DNA of 44,193 nucleotides from an uncultured Clostridia bacterium (GTDB lineage Bacteria; Bacillota; Clostridia; TANB77; CAG-465), in NCBI GenBank assembly GCA_948562205.1, contig CAOYAN010000016.1:1-44193 (forward strand), given 5' to 3'. This document shows, in pieces, positions 1-8,706 of the stretch (positions within the stretch are counted from its first letter, which is position 1; each line of letters begins with the position of its first letter). The position numbers and the translations under genes are program-made. The notes below the pieces were generated by a model. That model worked only from the letters and a program-made list of their open reading frames with translations, was not told the DNA's origin and searched no databases.

Positions 1-144
1 ATTAAATAATTAATTAAAAATCCTTTGAATTAAAACATTAGAAAAAATTTTTAAATACACATTTTAGTGATGTTAATATTATACATCTAAATACCTATTT
101 GTAAAGCTTTTTTTACATATTTCTACACATTAGATAAAACTAGT
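1..144 (-). repeat. Rpn-family 5' flank, copy 0 (gene lies left of window)
   Basis: Bases 1-144 align without gaps to 34285-34428, the 5' flank of the rpn gene at 34192; the two are almost identical over the first ~120 bases. The inner part (95-144) is the 50-nt element also found at 24087-24136, 25264-25313 and 34379-34428. Read on the minus strand it gives a -35 TTTACA (105-100), a 16-bp spacer and a -10 TATAAT (83-78). Transcription would run left out of the window. I infer that another rpn copy on the minus strand begins just outside, but none of its coding sequence is visible. Confidence 0.8.
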
Positions 145-190
145 TAAATTACCTTATATTTAGACAAAAATAATAGGAATTATATTAGTA

Positions 191-227
191 AAAATACCTA
201 AATATGTAAAAAATATTTAGGTATTTT
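191..227 (-). terminator. argS terminator
   Basis: A 14-bp perfect inverted repeat (arms 191-204 and 214-227, 9-nt loop) begins 6 bases after the argS stop codon and is followed on the minus strand by a short U-rich run. It is a typical rho-independent terminator. Confidence 0.85.
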
Positions 228-232
228 TATTT

Positions 233-1939
233 CTACATTTTTTCTGGACACTCAATTCCTAAAATTTTAAGTCCCCTTTTAATAACAATACTTGTAGCAT
301 ATACCAAACTACATCTTGCATTTTTTAATTTTTCATCTTCCACTAATACAGAACACTCATTATAAAATCTTGAGAAAAGTGTTGCGACTTCAACAAGATA
401 ACGAGTAAGTATAGCAGGTTCATATTCATCAGCCGCTTTTTTTATAATTTCTGGTAATCTACTAAGTGCTTTTATAAGCTCTATTTCTTGTTTAGTATTT
501 AATAAGCTAAAGTCTATATCTGTATTTTTTCTATCAAATTTTGCTTTTTCTAAAATAGATTTTGACCTTACATATGTATATTGAACATATGGGCCTGTTT
601 CGCCATCAAATCTTAAAGTTTCATCTAAATCAAATACAATATCTTTTATTTTACTAGTTTTAAGATAATTAAATATAAGTGCACCTACACCTATTTGTTT
701 TGAAATAGTATCTATATCCTCTAAGTTTGGATTTTTAGATATAATAATATTTTTAGCTTTTTCTATTGCCTCTTTAATCAAATCATTTATATATATTACT
801 GTACCTTCTCTTGTAGACATTTTACCACTTTTTAGTCTTACCATACCATATGAAATATGTATTAATCCCTTTTGGTATTTTTCATCAATTAAATGTTTTG
901 CAGCTTCAAATATTTGTCTAAAGTGAAGTATTTGATCTGTTGCAGTAATATATATACATTTAGTAAAATCATATGTTCTAACTCTGTATAAAATAGCTGC
1001 TAGATCACGTGTAGCATATATAGTAGATCCATTTGATTTTAGTACAATACATGGCGGAATATCATCTCCAACATTTACAACCTTTGCACCTTGACTATCT
1101 ACTAATACACCTTTTTTATCTAATATTTCTACAACTTCATCCATTTTATCACTATAGAAAGCTTCTCCATTATATGAGTCAAATCTACATCCTAGTATTT
1201 CATATATTCTGTTATATTCCTTTAGTGATACTTCTCTAAAAAACTCCCACATTTCATGAAGTTTAGAATCTCCTTCTTCAAGTTTTTTGAAATTGTCACG
1301 TGCAATATCCATTATATTTTCATCTTCTTTTGCAAGTTTATTAATTCTTACATAAATATCAGATAAAACGCCAAGTGGATCATTATTAATATCATATTCA
1401 CTACTAAATCTTCTATATCCCTCAATTAAAAGACCAAATTGTCTACCCCAATCTCCTAAATGATTTATTCCAATAACATTGTATCCTAGCTCATTATACA
1501 TATTATATAATGCACTTCCTAAAACTGTATTTCTAAAATGGCCTAAATGAAATGGCTTTGCAATGTTTGGAGATGAATACTCAACTATTATATTCTCTCC
1601 ATTACCAATACTCATTTTACCATATTTTTCATTTTCACTTAAAATACTTTTTAATACATTTGATGCAATATCTAAACTATTAAGGTAGAAATTTAAATAA
1701 CCATTTACAACTTCTACTTTAGATATTTTAGAATTTAATATAATTTTATCTTTTATATCATTTGCAATACTTACAGGTGAATTTTTAAGAATTTTTGCAA
1801 GATTAAAACAAGGATAAGAAAAATCACCATTTTGTTTATCCTTTGGTACTTCTATCTTCTCTAATATATCTTCTTTTGAAACTTTAAAATCAACTGCTTT
1901 CTCTAAAATCTCTGCTATCTCTATTTTTATATCTTCCAT
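233..1939 (-). CDS. argS: arginyl-tRNA synthetase
   Basis: Class I aminoacyl-tRNA synthetase that charges tRNA-Arg with arginine in the cytoplasm. Seen in the sequence: a HIGH-type signature FHLGH in the N-terminal third after the expected N-terminal ArgS add-on domain, a KMSTREG signature (the ArgS form of KMSKS), and a C-terminal anticodon-binding helical domain with DETLRFDGETGPYVQY just before it. At 568 residues it is of normal length. The open frame extends upstream, but the ATG at 1939 has AGGAG at good distance and starts the usual MEDIK-type N-terminus, so I chose it. A terminator follows at 191-227. A possible promoter (TTGCTT, 16 bp, TATAGT) lies in the 74-base gap to the next gene. 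No T-box leader is visible. Confidence 0.97.
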   Translation of the reverse strand: MEDIKIEIAEILEKAVDFKVSKEDILEKIEVPKDKQNGDFSYPCFNLAKILKNSPVSIANDIKDKIILNSKISKVEVVNGYLNFYLNSLDIASNVLKSILSENEKYGKMSIGNGENIIVEYSSPNIAKPFHLGHFRNTVLGSALYNMYNELGYNVIGINHLGDWGRQFGLLIEGYRRFSSEYDINNDPLGVLSDIYVRINKLAKEDENIMDIARDNFKKLEEGDSKLHEMWEFFREVSLKEYNRIYEILGCRFDSYNGEAFYSDKMDEVVEILDKKGVLVDSQGAKVVNVGDDIPPCIVLKSNGSTIYATRDLAAILYRVRTYDFTKCIYITATDQILHFRQIFEAAKHLIDEKYQKGLIHISYGMVRLKSGKMSTREGTVIYINDLIKEAIEKAKNIIISKNPNLEDIDTISKQIGVGALIFNYLKTSKIKDIVFDLDETLRFDGETGPYVQYTYVRSKSILEKAKFDRKNTDIDFSLLNTKQEIELIKALSRLPEIIKKAADEYEPAILTRYLVEVATLFSRFYNECSVLVEDEKLKNARCSLVYATSIVIKRGLKILGIECPEKM

Positions 1940-2013
1940 ATTTGTCTCCTTAAATCTAAAAATTAACATACATATTTTACTATACAAATACTAAAATATC
2001 AAGCAAAATAAAT

Positions 2014-2328
2014 TTAAAATATTCCTTTAGAATATTTCTTAACAATACTATATATCATATCTCTGTCATCATCATTTGCAACAATATTTCTTATCTCTTT
2101 GCCACATTTACTACATTTATATATAATTACTTCACCTTTTTTAGAGGTATTTATAACATTTATTGGTACAAGTAATCCCTTACACTCATTTAGCCTATCT
2201 CCTGGCTCTATATCAACATGTAATGAATGTAAACAATAATTACAATGATCACGAGATGTATATTTTAATTTTTCTATTTTTTTACCACAATTTTTACAAA
2301 TAAATTCATTATCATTTTTTATAAACAT
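2014..2328 (-). CDS. RNHCP-domain zinc-binding protein
   Basis: Small protein of 104 residues with two paired-cysteine motifs. The first half carries CKNCG and the sequence SRDHCNYCLHSLHVD, which matches the RNHCP domain consensus (R-[ND]-H-C-x-x-C-L-x-S-x-H-V-D). The second half carries CSKCG, so a zinc ribbon is likely. RNHCP proteins are widespread in bacteria and their function is not established. The SD is GGTGA just before the ATG. The gene lies between argS and a small-gene pair, with about 160 bases of non-coding DNA upstream. Confidence 0.85.
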   Translation of the reverse strand: MFIKNDNEFICKNCGKKIEKLKYTSRDHCNYCLHSLHVDIEPGDRLNECKGLLVPINVINTSKKGEVIIYKCSKCGKEIRNIVANDDDRDMIYSIVKKYSKGIF

Positions 2329-2431
2329 AAAATCACCAAAATAAAAATTAATATTTAATTCACATAATATATTTTACTATAAATATATCAAAATATCAAG
2401 AAAAATGACAAAGTACAGTATATTTATAGAA

Positions 2432-2472
2432 AAAAGGATTTAAGCAAAATATTTATTTGCTCAAATCCTTTT
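2432..2472 (-). terminator. terminator after the small-gene pair
   Basis: Near-perfect inverted repeat: AAAGGATTT plus AAGCAAA pair with TTTGC plus AAATCCTTT. On the minus strand it is followed by a run of six U. It lies 18 bases beyond the stop of the 65-residue gene. Confidence 0.85.
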
Positions 2473-2490
2473 AATCTTATACAAAGTACT

Positions 2491-2688
2491 TTAGTGCTCC
2501 AAATATATCTTTATGCAACTAATACTTTCATTTACCAAATACTCATTAATCTTTTTATCTTCTTTAACTATAACAAAGCTTTTTAAGGCTCCACCAATAC
2601 TTCTCTGTTCTACTTTAAGAATTGACTTTCTGGGAAACATAATTTCTCTACTTGGTTTATCTACTGTAAATGATACAAACTTTTTCAT
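2491..2688 (-). CDS. small hypothetical protein (65 aa)
   Basis: I do not recognise this protein. It has 65 residues, is basic in its first half (FTVDKPSREIMFPRKS), and has no membrane segment and a single cysteine near the C-terminus. A strong SD (GGGAGGT) precedes the ATG. The gene begins 14 bases after the cysteine-rich gene at 2703-3020 and both are enclosed by one promoter (3051-3079) and one terminator (2432-2472), so they form a two-gene operon. That enclosed layout is the main reason to believe this short frame is real. Confidence 0.7.
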   Translation of the reverse strand: MKKFVSFTVDKPSREIMFPRKSILKVEQRSIGGALKSFVIVKEDKKINEYLVNESISCIKIYLEH

Positions 2689-2702
2689 ATTTCTACCTCC
2701 CT

Positions 2703-3020
2703 TTACTGTACTGTATTAAACAATGCTTCCATTTCACACTTAATAGTAAGTTTGTCCTCTGTAAGTGGTTTTACACTTGTTAATATATCAAATGCTTCAT
2801 CGAGAGTAATATTGTACTCTTTTACCTTCTCACTGAGTACATTGACATATTTTTCCCAAATTTCATTAACATATGGTTTAGGATCCTCCTTATGAGAATA
2901 ATCATATCCACATTCCCTTCCATGAAAACATCTCCCATTACACTGTGGACACAACGCCCTGTGAAACTTATCTACTACCTCACTTGTAATTACTTCGCTT
3001 TTTAAGACCTCTTTACTCAT
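2703..3020 (-). CDS. cysteine-rich hypothetical protein (105 aa)
   Basis: Not recognised. Residues ~24-38 hold a compact cluster, CPQCNGRCFHGRECG (CxxC-x3-C-x5-C), which could bind zinc or an iron-sulfur cluster; this is inference from spacing only. The remainder is acidic and probably helical (IWEKYVNVLSEKVKEYN). The SD AAGGAGGAC is strong and the promoter at 3051-3079 is close to consensus, so good expression is expected. It is the first gene of a two-gene operon with the 65-residue protein that follows. Confidence 0.75.
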   Translation of the reverse strand: MSKEVLKSEVITSEVVDKFHRALCPQCNGRCFHGRECGYDYSHKEDPKPYVNEIWEKYVNVLSEKVKEYNITLDEAFDILTSVKPLTEDKLTIKCEMEALFNTVQ

Positions 3021-3050
3021 AGAAAAGTCCTCCTTATTTTTTATGTAGAC

Positions 3051-3079
3051 ATTATATCATTATTTTACAGCTATGTCAA
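3051..3079 (-). promoter_or_regulatory. sigma-A promoter of the small-gene operon
   Basis: On the minus strand TTGACA (3079-3074) is separated by exactly 17 bp from TATAAT (3056-3051). The coding start is 30 bases downstream. Confidence 0.85.
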
Positions 3080-3081
3080 TA

Positions 3082-3110
3082 AAAAAAGAGAACATCAAGT
3101 CCTCTTTTTT
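3082..3110 (-). terminator. terminator after the nucleoside kinase
   Basis: AAAAAAGAG (3082-3090) pairs with CTCTTTTTT (3102-3110) and on the minus strand is followed by a T7 run. It lies about 34 bases after the stop of the kinase gene; an AT-only hairpin sits between. Confidence 0.75.
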
Positions 3111-3143
3111 GCAAAATAATATATCACTATATTATTTTTTCTA

Positions 3144-4790
3144 TTATCTATAGAAACATCCATTTCCTATAAATTCTCTAACAATAGAGTCAATTGGTAT
3201 ATTTGATGTCTCCATTGGTAAGAAATTATTTAAATACTCATAAAGTCTTCTAGCTTCTGCATAATATTCACTAGTTTTATCAACTTGTAAAAGTAGAGGT
3301 TGTGCGAATGTTTTCATAACACTAGGCTCATATATAAGGCTTGAATTATATATATAGTTTACATCCTCGACATATGGGAATATATACTTTTTCTCACCTT
3401 TTTTAACGTTTGCCCAAAGTGCAAATGTTTTTTCTACACTATGACCACGTGTTGCAAAATCTCTAACAAGTCTTCTTAAAAACCTTATATCAGAAGATGA
3501 TACTTTTGTATAGCCATCAATATTTAAACTTACTATTGGTGCTATATATATTTTATATTTATTTTTATCTGGTGTAAACTCAGTACATATTGGATTTAGT
3601 GCATGTATTCCCTCAATAATTAAAACATCGTTTTCTTTTAAAGTTAGATATTTTCCATTATATCTTTTTGTACCAACAAGAAAATCAAATTCTGGAAGCT
3701 CTACTGTCTTTCCATTAATCAAATCTCTCATTTGATTATTAAATAATTCAATATCTAAAGCTTCTACACACTCAAAATCATATTTTCCATCTTCACCTAT
3801 TGGAGTGTCTTTTCTCTCTTTAAAATAGTTATCCATAGATATAGTTATTGGTCTATATCCTTTAAGTTTTAATTGTACGCCCATTTTTTGTGCAAATGTT
3901 GTTTTACCTGAAGATGAAGGCCCTGCAATAAGTATCATTTTAATATCTTTATGTCTTTCAATATCTTGTATCATTTCAATAAGTTTTCTTTGATGAATAG
4001 CCTCTGATACTTGGATAATATCATTTATTTTTTCTTCAAGTATCATTTCATTTAAATTACCTATATTAGAGACACCTATAACACTTTTTAAATTATTAAA
4101 CTCAATATACGCATCAAATAATTTAACATCTCTAATGTCTCTATCTAGTTTCATATTCTCATCTGGTATTATCAAAAGTGCACCATCTTTATACTTTATT
4201 AAATCAAATTTTTTTATATATGAAGTATCTGGTGCTAAAGCTCCATAAAAATTATTATACATACCATCACAAAAATACATACTTACATATGATCTTAATT
4301 TGTTATCGATATTTTCAAGTTTATCTATGTCATTAGATTCAGTATAAAGTACTGTTGCTTCTTCTACTGAAACTACTCGTTTTACAATTGGAAGCTTTCT
4401 TGAAATAATATCTTCCATTTTTTCTTTTACCTTTTTTAATTTTTCTTCTGTTACTTCTATACCATTAATTATAAAATACTGATTTTTATTAATAGTTGCA
4501 ATAAACTCCACATCTGCTTTTGAATAAAGTGATGTAAGTGCCATATATAAAATCATCTTTAAAGTCCTAGCATAAACTCTATATCCATCTGGACTATCAA
4601 ATTTTACATATTCTATTTTTGAATCTTTTACAAGTTCATATTGAAAGTTTTTTACTTCATTATTAATTTTTAAAGATAAAATATCATCTAAATTTTCTTT
4701 TGCAAGTTTTAACACCTCTATAGCTGGTGTTCTGTATGGCACTTCTATTACTTTTTCTTCAGGTAATATAACCTTAATATTTTTATCCAT
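3144..4790 (-). CDS. nucleoside (uridine-type) kinase with TGS-like N-terminus
   Basis: About 548 residues. The N-terminal part (residues ~1-70, with PYRTPAIEVLKLAKENL) resembles a TGS / threonyl-tRNA-synthetase-like domain. The C-terminal part is a uridine-kinase-type P-loop phosphotransferase with LIAGPSSSGKTTFAQKM (Walker A) and ITISMDNYFKER downstream. Proteins of this layout are common in Clostridia and are annotated as uridine or nucleoside kinase; the true substrate is not established. The upstream in-frame ATG at 4829 lacks an SD, whereas the ATG at 4790 follows AGAAGGGG, so I start there. It lies 55 bases after rho and is probably co-transcribed with rimO-rho. Confidence 0.85.
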   Translation of the reverse strand: MDKNIKVILPEEKVIEVPYRTPAIEVLKLAKENLDDILSLKINNEVKNFQYELVKDSKIEYVKFDSPDGYRVYARTLKMILYMALTSLYSKADVEFIATINKNQYFIINGIEVTEEKLKKVKEKMEDIISRKLPIVKRVVSVEEATVLYTESNDIDKLENIDNKLRSYVSMYFCDGMYNNFYGALAPDTSYIKKFDLIKYKDGALLIIPDENMKLDRDIRDVKLFDAYIEFNNLKSVIGVSNIGNLNEMILEEKINDIIQVSEAIHQRKLIEMIQDIERHKDIKMILIAGPSSSGKTTFAQKMGVQLKLKGYRPITISMDNYFKERKDTPIGEDGKYDFECVEALDIELFNNQMRDLINGKTVELPEFDFLVGTKRYNGKYLTLKENDVLIIEGIHALNPICTEFTPDKNKYKIYIAPIVSLNIDGYTKVSSSDIRFLRRLVRDFATRGHSVEKTFALWANVKKGEKKYIFPYVEDVNYIYNSSLIYEPSVMKTFAQPLLLQVDKTSEYYAEARRLYEYLNNFLPMETSNIPIDSIVREFIGNGCFYR

Positions 4791-4845
4791 AAAATCTACC
4801 CCTTCTTTTTCACATAAATATTTTAGCATTTATATATTACTTTTT

Positions 4846-6162
4846 CTACTTCTTTTTCATATTTTCTAAAAAAACTTTTACAAAATCACTATTTGATTTT
4901 GTTTTTACTATTATATTCATAATTTTATCTACAACTTCCATATTTGATAAGCTAGAGTTATTTGTAGACATAATTCTACGAATATATGTACTACATTCTT
5001 GTTCTTCTTTTGTAAGTAGTAAATCTTCTCTTCTAGTACCAGATTTATATATATCTATAGCTGGGAAAATTCTTCTTTCTGATAACTTTCTGTCTAAATG
5101 AACTTCCATGTTACCAGTTCCTTTAAACTCTTCAAATATAATATCATCCATTCTACTTCCAGTTTCAGCAAGAACTGTAGCAAGTATAGTTAGACTTCCT
5201 CCGTTTTCAATATTTCTAGCAGCTCCAAAAAATTTCTTTGGAAAATGTAAGCATGCAGGATCCAGTCCACCAGATAGTGTTCTACCACTTGGATCTACTT
5301 CTAGGTTGTTTGCTCTTGTAAGCCTTGTTAGACTATCAAGTAATATTACAACATCTTTATTTTGTTCAACAAGCCTTTTAGCTCTCTCTAATACCATTTT
5401 AGAAACTTTGATATGATGTTCAGGTGACTCATCAAATGTTGAATGAATAACTTCAGCGTCAATAGATCTTTCGATATCTGTTACTTCCTCTGGTCTCTCA
5501 TCAATTAAAAGAACCATAAGTGTAATATCTTTATTATTACTCAAAATTCCATTTGCAATTTGTTTTAACATAGTTGTCTTACCAGCTTTTGGCTGAGCTA
5601 CTATAAGTCCACGTTGACCTTTACCAATAGGTGCTAAAATATCAATTATTCTAGTTGAATATTCATTTTGATTTGTTTCAAGTCTTAATCTTTCAGTAGG
5701 ATATATAGGTATTAAAGTATCAAAATTTCTTCTTTTTAATGCTACATCTACTCTATCATCATTTATAGCATCAATATATATTAAAGATGGAAATTTATTT
5801 TGAGGATCACTAGTAAATCTAGCTATACCTTTTAATTTATCTCCTGTTGCAAGTCTAAATCTTCTAATTTGGACTTGTGATACATATATATCTTTATTTC
5901 CAGGTAAATAGTTATCACTTCTTAAGAATCCATAACCATCTGGTAAAACCTCAAGTATTCCCTCTGCGATATAGTCTGTTTCAGGATTTTCTATTTGAAT
6001 GTTTATTTTCTCCTCTATCTCATTACTATCCTCTAAGTTTTTTATAATCTCTTCTACTAAGTACTCTTTTTTTAGTCTTTCATATCCCTCTAATTTCAAA
6101 TTATCTGCTAGAGCTCTTAGCTCTGTAAGCGTTGCCTTTTTTAAGTCTTCTCTAGTGTACAT
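4846..6162 (-). CDS. rho: transcription termination factor Rho
   Basis: Hexameric RNA-dependent ATPase that ends transcription of untranslated RNA. Visible in order: the Rho N-terminal helical domain (ATLTELRALADNLKLEGY), a cold-shock RNA-binding domain (GYGFLRSDNY, VSQVQIRRFRLATGD), and the RecA-like motor with Walker A (QPKAGKTTM, around residue 190), Walker B (VVILLDSLTRL) and the secondary RNA-binding loop region. Length (438) is normal. The longer frame begins with a GTG almost fused to the SD, so the ATG at 6162, ten bases after GGAG, is the better start. It follows rimO with a 15-base gap. Confidence 0.97.
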   Translation of the reverse strand: MYTREDLKKATLTELRALADNLKLEGYERLKKEYLVEEIIKNLEDSNEIEEKINIQIENPETDYIAEGILEVLPDGYGFLRSDNYLPGNKDIYVSQVQIRRFRLATGDKLKGIARFTSDPQNKFPSLIYIDAINDDRVDVALKRRNFDTLIPIYPTERLRLETNQNEYSTRIIDILAPIGKGQRGLIVAQPKAGKTTMLKQIANGILSNNKDITLMVLLIDERPEEVTDIERSIDAEVIHSTFDESPEHHIKVSKMVLERAKRLVEQNKDVVILLDSLTRLTRANNLEVDPSGRTLSGGLDPACLHFPKKFFGAARNIENGGSLTILATVLAETGSRMDDIIFEEFKGTGNMEVHLDRKLSERRIFPAIDIYKSGTRREDLLLTKEEQECSTYIRRIMSTNNSSLSNMEVVDKIMNIIVKTKSNSDFVKVFLENMKKK

Positions 6163-6177
6163 TTTATTCACTCTCCT

Positions 6178-7494
6178 TTAATATATTACTTTGGCAAACA
6201 AATCATATTCATTAAAATCTATTATTTTAACTTTTGAATATTCACCAACAATAACTCTTTCTACACTTTCTTCATCAATTTTTATATATATTCTTCCATC
6301 CACATCAGGAGCTTCGAACATAGATCTACATACAAAATATTTCTCATCTTCTGATATATCTTCTACAATAACTTCATATTCCTTACCTAATCTACATTTA
6401 TTAGCATTTAAAGATACATTTTTTTGAACATCAAATACTTTTTTTAATCTTTCTTCTTTTATTTCTTCTAAAATCTGATCTTTCATATCATAAGCAGAAG
6501 TTCCCTCTTCTCTTGAGAAGGCAAATGCCCCAAGTCTATCAAATTTTAATTTTTTAATGCCATCTAACATTTCTTCAAATTCATCATTAGTCTCTCCTGG
6601 GAATCCTGTTATAACAGTAGTTCTAAGAACAACATTTGGCACCATTTCTCTTATCTTCTTAACCCTATCAAAAATAATTTCTTTAGTATCGTGCCTGTTC
6701 ATAGCCTTTAATATTTTATCATTTAAATGTTGCACTGGTATGTCGAAATATTTGCAAACCTTATCATTTTTAGCAATTTCCTCTATTAGAGCATCCGTAG
6801 TTTCAAAAAGATACATATATAATATTCTTATCCATTTTACACCATCAATTTTACTCATTTTATTTAAAAGTTCAGAAAGTTTTAACTTACCATAAATATC
6901 TAGACCATATTTTGATGTATCTTGTGAAATAATACAAAACTCACTTATTCCCTCTCTTGCAAGTTCTTCAACTTCACTTAATATATCTTCCATTTTTCTA
7001 CTTTTAAAGTTTCCTCTAATTGATGGAATAGCACAATAACTACATCTATTATCACAACCATCTGATATTCTTATATATGCACAAGGAAAATTTGTCGATA
7101 TTATTCTACTATGAAAATCTAACTTATGATCTAAAAATTTTTGATTAAAAAAGTTTGATAAAATATCTCCGATATTTTCATATTCATCTACACCAATACA
7201 AAGATCAACTTCAGGAAGTGTTTTAGTTATTTCTTCTTTATACCTTTTTGCTAAACACCCTGTTACAATTAATGCTTTGCATTTTCCATCTTTTTTATAA
7301 TCTGCCATTTCAAGTATTGTATCAATTGCTTCAACTTTTGCAGATTCTATAAATCCACATGTATTTACCACAATAATATCTGCTTCTTCTGGATTATTTA
7401 CAATATTCATGCCACTTTTCTTAAAAAGACCAAGTATCATTTCACTATCTACTTGATTTTTACTACACCCAAGGGTTACAAGTCCAACATTCAT
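6178..7494 (-). CDS. rimO: ribosomal protein S12 methylthiotransferase RimO
   Basis: Radical-SAM enzyme that adds a methylthio group to an aspartate of ribosomal protein S12. The order is UPF0004 domain (TLGCSKNQVDSE, the RimO rather than MiaB form), radical-SAM core with the cluster cysteines in GCDNRCSYCAIPS, GFPGETNDEFEEM, and a C-terminal TRAM domain. The FSREEGTSAYDM segment also favours RimO over MiaB. SD AAAGGAG precedes the ATG. It is the first gene of the rimO-rho-kinase run, with an extended -10 promoter at 7521-7529. Confidence 0.95.
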   Translation of the reverse strand: MNVGLVTLGCSKNQVDSEMILGLFKKSGMNIVNNPEEADIIVVNTCGFIESAKVEAIDTILEMADYKKDGKCKALIVTGCLAKRYKEEITKTLPEVDLCIGVDEYENIGDILSNFFNQKFLDHKLDFHSRIISTNFPCAYIRISDGCDNRCSYCAIPSIRGNFKSRKMEDILSEVEELAREGISEFCIISQDTSKYGLDIYGKLKLSELLNKMSKIDGVKWIRILYMYLFETTDALIEEIAKNDKVCKYFDIPVQHLNDKILKAMNRHDTKEIIFDRVKKIREMVPNVVLRTTVITGFPGETNDEFEEMLDGIKKLKFDRLGAFAFSREEGTSAYDMKDQILEEIKEERLKKVFDVQKNVSLNANKCRLGKEYEVIVEDISEDEKYFVCRSMFEAPDVDGRIYIKIDEESVERVIVGEYSKVKIIDFNEYDLFAKVIY

Positions 7495-7520
7495 AATCTT
7501 TCTCCTTTCGAATATAGCAA

Positions 7521-7529
7521 ATTATAGCA
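7521..7529 (-). promoter_or_regulatory. extended -10 promoter of rimO
   Basis: TGC followed by TATAAT on the minus strand (7529-7521), 27 bases before the rimO ATG. No good -35 hexamer is seen at 17 bp, which fits an extended -10 promoter. Confidence 0.6.
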
Positions 7530-7835
7530 TAAAAAGTCAAAAAAATAAAGTAATACGACAAAATTCTACAAAATTAGTGTAATATTTACATTTTTTTACT
7601 GTTTTTAGCTATATTTTACTTACATAGAATGATATTTTACATAATCTTAATACATAATAAATACAAAATTTATAAATCGTAATTTCAAATATTATATTAT
7701 TATTATAACTTAAATATATACTTTATGTAATATATTATATCAAATTTATTTCATATATGCAAATTTTTCTTTATTTTTATCATTATATACTCATAATTCA
7801 TATAATTATAACATTTTAGTTTACATTTTTAATTC
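7530..7835. other. AT-rich divergent intergenic region rimO / dpaB
   Basis: About 300 bases, very AT-rich, between divergent rimO and dpaB. Apart from the rimO promoter at one edge and the sigma-K-type promoter at the other, I see no open reading frame, tRNA or convincing hairpin here. Confidence 0.5.
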
Positions 7836-7862
7836 ACAATAAAATTATAAAAACATAAACTA
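7836..7862 (+). promoter_or_regulatory. sigma-K-type promoter of dpaB
   Basis: AC (7836-7837), 16 bp, then CATAAACTA (7854-7862). This matches the Bacillus sigma-K consensus AC-N16-CATA-N3-TA at every fixed position. The predicted start point is about 14 bases before the dpaB ATG, just upstream of the SD TAGGAGGTG. dpaB is a late mother-cell gene in known spore formers, so the match makes biological sense. Confidence 0.7.
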
Positions 7863-7882
7863 TAATTAGTAGGAGGTGTACT

Positions 7883-8485
7883 ATGAAACTTGAAAATAAA
7901 AGAATAGGGCTAGCAATCACTGGCTCATTTTGTAATTTTTCAGAAACAAAAGGTGTAATTGAAAAATTGCAAGAAGAAAACGTAGAAAAAATCATTCCTA
8001 TAATTTCAAATTCTGCTAAAAATTTTGACACTAGATTTTATAAAGCAAAAGAATTTGTAAAAATGTTAGAGGATACTACAAAAAATAAAGTGATTGATAG
8101 TATAGTAAAAGCAGAAGTTGTAGGTCCTAAGGATCTTGTTGATATAATAGTTATATGTCCTTGCACTGGAAATACACTAGCAAAACTTGCAAATGGTATT
8201 ACTGACACTCCAGTACTTATGGCAGTAAAATCACATATTAGAAATAACAAACCTGTAGTAATTGGTGTCTCTACTAATGATGGTCTTGGTAAATCTTTAA
8301 AAAATATAGCAGAACTAATAGATACTAAAAATATGTACTTCATACCATTTAGACAAGACGACTGTGTAGCAAAACCAAAGTCATTAGTACTAGATTATAC
8401 ATATATAACTGAAACTGTAGAACTTGCCTTTGATGGTATTCAAACACAACCAGTTCTAGCAAGATACGATATAAAAAATAAATAA
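7883..8485 (+). CDS. dpaB: dipicolinate synthase subunit B
   Basis: Flavoprotein-like subunit (SpoVFB) of dipicolinate synthase, which oxidises dihydrodipicolinate to dipicolinic acid for the spore core. The 200 residues follow B. subtilis DpaB closely: RIGLAITGSFCNF at the start, IDSIVKAEVVGPKDLVD, CPCTGNTLAKLANGITD, PVLMAVKSHIRNN, VIGVSTNDGLG and FIPFRQDD. In known spore formers it is encoded directly after dpaA; here the neighbours are divergent rimO and convergent lexA, so dpaA must be elsewhere or absent. SD TAGGAGGTG is strong and a sigma-K-type promoter lies immediately upstream. Confidence 0.95.
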   Translation: MKLENKRIGLAITGSFCNFSETKGVIEKLQEENVEKIIPIISNSAKNFDTRFYKAKEFVKMLEDTTKNKVIDSIVKAEVVGPKDLVDIIVICPCTGNTLAKLANGITDTPVLMAVKSHIRNNKPVVIGVSTNDGLGKSLKNIAELIDTKNMYFIPFRQDDCVAKPKSLVLDYTYITETVELAFDGIQTQPVLARYDIKNK

Positions 8486-8517
8486 ATAATATTTTATAAT
8501 GCATTTTTACATAAATA

Positions 8518-8544
8518 AATAGGTTGGAAAATCTCCAACCTATT
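8518..8544 (+). terminator. dpaB terminator
   Basis: Eleven-bp perfect inverted repeat AATAGGTTGGA / TCCAACCTATT with a 5-nt loop, about 30 bases after the dpaB stop. The following U-tract is weak. Confidence 0.7.
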
Positions 8545-8675
8545 ATCAAATTAACTTTATATATAAATCATTATGCTATTAATTTGTTCTACTAAACATT
8601 CTATCTATTATAAGCTCTAAACTAGTATTATGCTCACGTATATATATAAGGATTGAAACTATTACTATATAAAAA

Positions 8676-8699
8676 GATAGCTAGATTTCTCTAACTATC
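8676..8699 (-). terminator. lexA terminator
   Basis: GATAGCTAGA (8676-8685) pairs with TCTAACTATC (8690-8699), one mismatch, 4-nt loop, followed on the minus strand by five U. It lies directly after the lexA stop. Confidence 0.85.
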
Positions 8700-8706
8700 C
8701 TAAAAT

